Assembly (NCBI GenBank): GCA_964371055.1
Contig: CAYJLF010000010.1
Location: 1-64,000, forward strand
Direction: 5' to 3'
DNA length: 64,000 bases
DNA from: CAYJLF01 sp964371055
Lineage (GTDB): Bacteria > Eisenbacteria > RBG-16-71-46 > CAIMUX01
The first letter of the stretch is position 1; each line of letters opens with the position of its first letter. Below the pieces are notes generated by a model. The model made no database searches, had not been told where the DNA came from, and was given only the letters and a program-made list of their open reading frames with translations. The position numbers and the translations under genes are program-made. Below, in pieces: positions 60,927-64,000 of this stretch.

Positions 60927-61960
60927 GCGGTCTCCTTCCGCGCGAAGGCCAGCAACCGGTCTCCTCCGCGGTTACACACTCTCGCGGTGGCGTGGGCGAG
61001 GAGCTGGAGCGCCGCCTTTCCCGCGTTCTCGAGCGGATGTCCGCGCAACCCCATGCGGCGCAGTGGAACGGCGGACTGCCTCAGCATCAGAAGAGCGAAT
61101 CCGGCGCGTTCGAGGGCATGACGCAGCGTCCGTGGCGTGTACTCGAAGAGGTGATAGGGCGGGATCCGGACTGTCTTGCAGCGTCCCAGGCTTCCGTAAA
61201 GCGCTATTCCCGCGCGGCCGGAGAGGAGGTTCAGGGTCGACGGGACGGCGATGGCGACGACGCCTCCCGGCCGCAGCGACCGGTGCACCTCTCCCAGCGC
61301 CTCGAGCGGGCGGGGGAGATGCTCGAGCACGTCTCCCAGGAAGACGGCATCCAGTTCGGCGGACGGCAGCGTTCCCGGCAGCAGCGGCCCGTTCTCAAGT
61401 TCGAGCCCCAGGCGCTCCCGCGCCTCGCGAACCGCAAAGGCCGAGATCTCGCGCCCTCCGACCTCCCAGCCGAGCTCCCGCATCTCGGCGAGAAAGTAGC
61501 CCGGACCACATCCGACCTCGAAAAACCGTCCGCGTTGTCCGAGGAAACGGAGGAGGTACCGGTCGAATCGTTCGGCCGATCGGCGGCGCTCCAGACCCGA
61601 CTCCTCGATCAGCTCGACGTAGGCTTTCGTCCCGTGGGCGCCGGCCGAGTCGGAGCACTCGGTGAAGTAGGCCTCGTTATAGAGCGAGGCGATCGCCGCG
61701 TCGTCCGGCATCGGATCGAGGAAGACGGTCGAGCAGGAGCTGCAACGGACTCCGTAGAGGAACGACTCCCCGAAGCGGTACCGAAACGGCAATGTCACCA
61801 GTGATGACGGGCCGCAGAGCGGGCAGCGGCCGTCCTCTCTCCGTCCCGGCCGTCCCGGCTCGGAGGTCGGCAGCGCTCCGGGCATCGTCGCCGATCGGGG
61901 GGAGAGATGGCCGCCGGACGACCGTGATGATGATGACGGCGAGGGTGGGGACGCAGGCAT
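60923..61960 (-). CDS. Class I SAM-dependent methyltransferase with N-terminal zinc ribbon
   Basis: A 345-residue protein. I choose ATG 61960 because GGAGG lies six bases upstream; the ATG at 61885 has no such site. After a Ser/Pro-rich stretch come two Cys pairs (CPLCG, CSSC) typical of sugar or lipid C-/O-methyltransferases. The Rossmann motif is FFEVGCGPGYFLAEM. DAVFLGDVLEHLPRPLEAL and HRSLRPGGVVAIAVPST are motifs post I and III. PPYHLFEYTPRTLRHALERA is the Methyltransf_13/23 style end. It is translationally coupled to the PNGase F-like gene (ATGA overlap), an unusual pairing. Confidence 0.88.
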   Translation of the reverse strand: MPASPPSPSSSSRSSGGHLSPRSATMPGALPTSEPGRPGRREDGRCPLCGPSSLVTLPFRYRFGESFLYGVRCSSCSTVFLDPMPDDAAIASLYNEAYFTECSDSAGAHGTKAYVELIEESGLERRRSAERFDRYLLRFLGQRGRFFEVGCGPGYFLAEMRELGWEVGGREISAFAVREARERLGLELENGPLLPGTLPSAELDAVFLGDVLEHLPRPLEALGEVHRSLRPGGVVAIAVPSTLNLLSGRAGIALYGSLGRCKTVRIPPYHLFEYTPRTLRHALERAGFALLMLRQSAVPLRRMGLRGHPLENAGKAALQLLAHATARVCNRGGDRLLAFARKETA

Positions 61961-62077
61961 CGATAACCTCCGCGGCGAGGAGCCGGCTCGACGACTCGAA
62001 CGGGTTCCTGCAGCAGAGCGCAGCCTACGGGATGGGGCCAGGCCGATCAAGCGCCCGCCGAGCGACGGCTGGCCGCC

Positions 62078-63421
62078 TCACCGATTCAGATAGTCTGCCT
62101 TGATCCTTCCCCATCCCGTCACACGCGCGTGCGCGGGGTCGGGGTCCGCGAGCTCGGCCGGGTCGCAGCCGACTGGCCGGGCGCCGATCAGGCCGCAGGG
62201 TGAGCCCCGCGGGCGCTCCGGTGCGCAGGGCGAGTCGGCGTGCAGGGTGAAGTCGGGATCGCTCGCCGCAACGCCGCAGAAGAGCGGATCGAGCGAGATG
62301 TTTCCGTCGGTTCCGGTCGGGTCCGGGATGCCGAGATAGTTACCCCCTTCGTTGTCCCACGCGTCGCAGCAGACAATGGTCGCGCCGTAGGAAATGTTGA
62401 GCCCGCCGCCGCCAATCCCACCGGCGAAGATGCAGTTTTCCAGGGTGCCCGATCCGTCGAAGAACTCTACGTGGGCCGCGTCCCGGTCGGCACGATTGCC
62501 GTGGAAGGTGCAGTGGCGGATCACCGTGCCGACGCTCTCCAGGGTGACGAGAGCGCCGCCGTCGGTCCCCGCGTGGTTGTCGTAGAAGAGGCAGCGCTCG
62601 ATGAGCGGAGCACCGTCGTTGACGCGAAGCGCTCCGCCATGGAGCAGACGGGCGTTGTTGCTCATGAAGTCGCAGTCCCGGACCTGGCACGAGGTGGAGG
62701 CCTGTCCGAGATTGAGACCACCGCCGGCCCGGGCCTCGTTGCGCAGAAACTGGCATCGCTCGATGGTGGCGGTCGTGTGGTCGGCGAGGCTCACCGCGCC
62801 GTCCCCTTCCAGGGCGACGTTGTCCTCGAAGACCGTATCGCGAATCTGGAGGCTACCTGAAGAGCCGCTGATGGCGCTGCCATAGGTCTCCGAACTGTTC
62901 GCCGTGAACCGGCACTCCTCCAGAGCGAGGAACGCGATGTAGAAGAAGATCGCCCCTCCGTTACGAGCCTCGTTCGCTTCGAAGACGCATCGGCGGATGG
63001 TGGCGCCGCCGCCGTGGGCCAACACCGCGCCTCCCACGGGGATGTTGAACGGGGGCCGGTTGGTCCCGCGGCCGTTGCGGAGCGTGAAGCCGTCCAACGT
63101 CGCCAGCGTTCCTTCTCCCGACACGAGGAGGACGCAACTCTGCTGCCCGGGAGGGCCGCCGCTGCCGTCCAGGATCGTCTCGTCCGGTCCTTCGGCGCCG
63201 CGCACCAGCAGGTTCTTCCCGAGGTAGCTCAGGTTCTCGACATAAGTCCCGGGTTGGACGATGATCTCGTCGCCGGAACTGGCGGCCTGGATCGCGGCCT
63301 GGATGGCCGTGAAATCGCCCGAGCCGTCGGGCGCGACGATGTAGATGGCGGCCCGAGCCGCGGGCGGCAGGAGCAGGAGTGACAGAAACAGCAGGGAACG
63401 AACCGGGATCGCGGATCGCAT
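62078..63421 (-). CDS. Secreted right-handed beta-helix protein
   Basis: A 447-residue exported protein. ATG 63421 with GGGAGGAC upstream; signal peptide about residues 7-24 (RSLLFLSLLLLPPAARA). It opens with the IYIVAPDGSGDFTAIQAAIQ motif and VQPGTYVENL typical of parallel beta-helix (pectate-lyase/Pmp-like) proteins. Rungs follow with CxFxxNxAxxGGAI repeats: CVFEANEARNGGAIFF, CRFTANSSETYGSAISG, CQFLRNEARAGGGLNL, CDFMSNNARLLHGGALRV, CLFYDNHAGTDGGALV, CTFHGNRADRDAAHVE. The end contains DPLFCGVAASDPDFTLHADS, a common tail of such proteins. Unlike its neighbours it has no sorting domain. Role: polysaccharide binding or surface display. Confidence 0.87.
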   Translation of the reverse strand: MRSAIPVRSLLFLSLLLLPPAARAAIYIVAPDGSGDFTAIQAAIQAASSGDEIIVQPGTYVENLSYLGKNLLVRGAEGPDETILDGSGGPPGQQSCVLLVSGEGTLATLDGFTLRNGRGTNRPPFNIPVGGAVLAHGGGATIRRCVFEANEARNGGAIFFYIAFLALEECRFTANSSETYGSAISGSSGSLQIRDTVFEDNVALEGDGAVSLADHTTATIERCQFLRNEARAGGGLNLGQASTSCQVRDCDFMSNNARLLHGGALRVNDGAPLIERCLFYDNHAGTDGGALVTLESVGTVIRHCTFHGNRADRDAAHVEFFDGSGTLENCIFAGGIGGGGLNISYGATIVCCDAWDNEGGNYLGIPDPTGTDGNISLDPLFCGVAASDPDFTLHADSPCAPERPRGSPCGLIGARPVGCDPAELADPDPAHARVTGWGRIKADYLNR

Positions 63422-63488
63422 ATGTCCTCCCAGCGTGACGCGGACGGGGGCACCGGCCGCCAGGGCGCAGGCTCCCAGCGCGGAGATG

Positions 63489-63509
63489 ATTGTACACCTG
63501 TCGACAGGT
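63489..63509. promoter_or_regulatory. Candidate promoter -10 and 14-bp palindrome upstream of the beta-helix gene
   Basis: On the minus strand TACAAT (complement of 63489-63494) is a good -10, 70 bases before the start at 63421. Directly behind it lies the perfect palindrome ACCTGTCGACAGGT (63496-63509), in the spacer between -10 and -35, where a bound dimer would block polymerase. The plus-strand transferase gene begins about 45 bases on the other side. Confidence 0.45.
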
Positions 63510-63553
63510 CTGGCATAAGGACCGGATGGCGCGGCCCGGGTCGCCTCGGTCCT

Positions 63554-64000
63554 TTGCCGCCGCCGGCCGCGGGGGTCCTCATCGCCGTTCTCCTGGTGAT
63601 GTCGATCCTGCCGGTGACGCTCGGTGTGGTGGCGCATCCCGAGCGGGCGCTGGAGCCGGACAGCCTCACCTACCTCGAACTCGCGCGGAATCTGGCCGAC
63701 CACGGTGTGTTCGGAACCGGGCCGGGCGGAAGCAGGCCGGAGCTGGCGCGCTCGCCCGGCTATCCCGCGTTCGTCGCGCTATTCCAGCCCTGGCGAAGCG
63801 AGGCGCGCCTGCGGACGCTGCTCATGATCCAACTCGGTCTCCTGCTGGTCACCGCGGGTTGGCTGGCGCGGGCAGTCATGCTGGGGGGCGGTTCGGCAGT
63901 GGGTGGTCTCGTGGCTGCTCTCCTCTTGCTGCTGAACCCGATCGCGCCCGCCCTGGCGCTCTCCGTGCTGAGCGAATCGCTCTTCCTCTTTCTCTGCGCC
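63554..64000 (+). CDS. Partial GT39-like membrane glycosyltransferase, runs off the right edge
   Basis: A plus-strand frame open to the window end encodes an N-terminal span (GVLIAVLLVMSILPVTLGVV). The luminal motif EPDSLTYLELARNLADHG with RSPGYPAFVALF follows, the signature of dolichol-phosphate-mannose/arabinosyltransferase-like (GT39/PMT) glycosyltransferases. There the Asp after the first span is catalytic. Further hydrophobic segments follow. The start is uncertain: TTG 63554 would keep the first span whole, and ATG 63599 would cut into it; no strong ribosome-binding site precedes either. Likely role: transfer of a sugar from a lipid carrier onto protein or lipid outside the membrane. 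Confidence 0.75.
   Translation, partial: MPPPAAGVLIAVLLVMSILPVTLGVVAHPERALEPDSLTYLELARNLADHGVFGTGPGGSRPELARSPGYPAFVALFQPWRSEARLRTLLMIQLGLLLVTAGWLARAVMLGGGSAVGGLVAALLLLLNPIAPALALSVLSESLFLFLCA

Noticed and set aside
63496..63509. ACCTGT...ACAGGT as a LuxR-type lux box
   Set aside because: The half-sites match, but the spacer is two bases rather than eight, and no LuxR or LuxI gene lies in the window.

Overview
The window is high-GC bacterial DNA with densely packed genes. It has no rRNA, tRNA, CRISPR array, insertion sequence or prophage that I can recognise. Seven predicted exported proteins end in the same roughly 80-residue FlgD/T9SS-like C-terminal domain (proline-asparagine-proline near its start, then a WDGRD-like turn, then a Gly-Val-Tyr-Phe strand). 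TPR-CHAT proteins, one-component Ser/Thr kinases paired with ECF sigma factors, and trimeric-fibre-like repeats are also present. This mix is typical of poorly cultured phyla of the FCB side of the tree (for example Candidatus Eisenbacteria, Krumholzibacteriota, Latescibacterota). That placement is inferred from protein style, not from a marker gene.

Layout. 1-5750: a small membrane-protein operon on the minus strand, then secreted PPC-repeat, fasciclin and transglutaminase-like proteins. 5987-6720: a decayed exported-protein gene with protein-like tracts scattered over three frames. 6733-12280: a minus-strand operon of a 1131-residue repeat fibre protein, a C10 (streptopain-type) cysteine protease and a small sorting-domain protein. 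12673-18693: an ECF sigma factor, a transmembrane Ser/Thr kinase and an exported TPR-CHAT protease-like protein. 18934-23456: a MacA/MacB-type efflux operon split into adaptor, two permeases and ATPase. 23499-25831: a carbamoyltransferase with its SxtJ-like membrane partner, divergent from a second TPR-CHAT protein that is a predicted lipoprotein (26068-29211). 29243-31607: a lipoprotein, a small Cys-containing secreted protein and an SDR oxidoreductase. 31695-35216: a second ECF sigma factor/kinase pair, the kinase carrying a beta-propeller. 35570-41764: three large secreted proteins with the shared C-terminal domain, one of them an esterase-like hydrolase. 41890-44417: a TPR protein, an ECF sigma factor and its probable membrane anti-sigma factor. 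44590-50068: a DUF485/ActP-type acetate symporter facing a PHP phosphoesterase and a Cache-PAS-CBS-DUF294 signalling protein. 50350-53388: a large FG-GAP secreted protein. 53397-56166: a LysR regulator divergent from a P5C dehydrogenase. 56174-58161: a PP-loop amidotransferase-like enzyme and a Crp/Fnr regulator. 58349-63421: secreted proteins, a PNGase F-like protein coupled to a methyltransferase, and a beta-helix protein. 63554-64000: the start of a GT39-like membrane glycosyltransferase.

Themes. Regulation is dominated by ECF sigma factors (three) and Ser/Thr kinases (two), with caspase-like CHAT proteins placed beside the signalling genes. The most promising candidate for an undescribed system is the sigma-kinase-CHAT cassette. 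Its kinase C-terminal domain and its CHAT protease domain are both predicted to lie outside the cytoplasmic membrane. Several regulatory sites can be read directly: a CRP-type box overlapping the stop codon of the crp/fnr-like gene, a T-N11-A LysR box in the lysR/P5C dehydrogenase gap, and a 14-bp palindrome upstream of the beta-helix gene.
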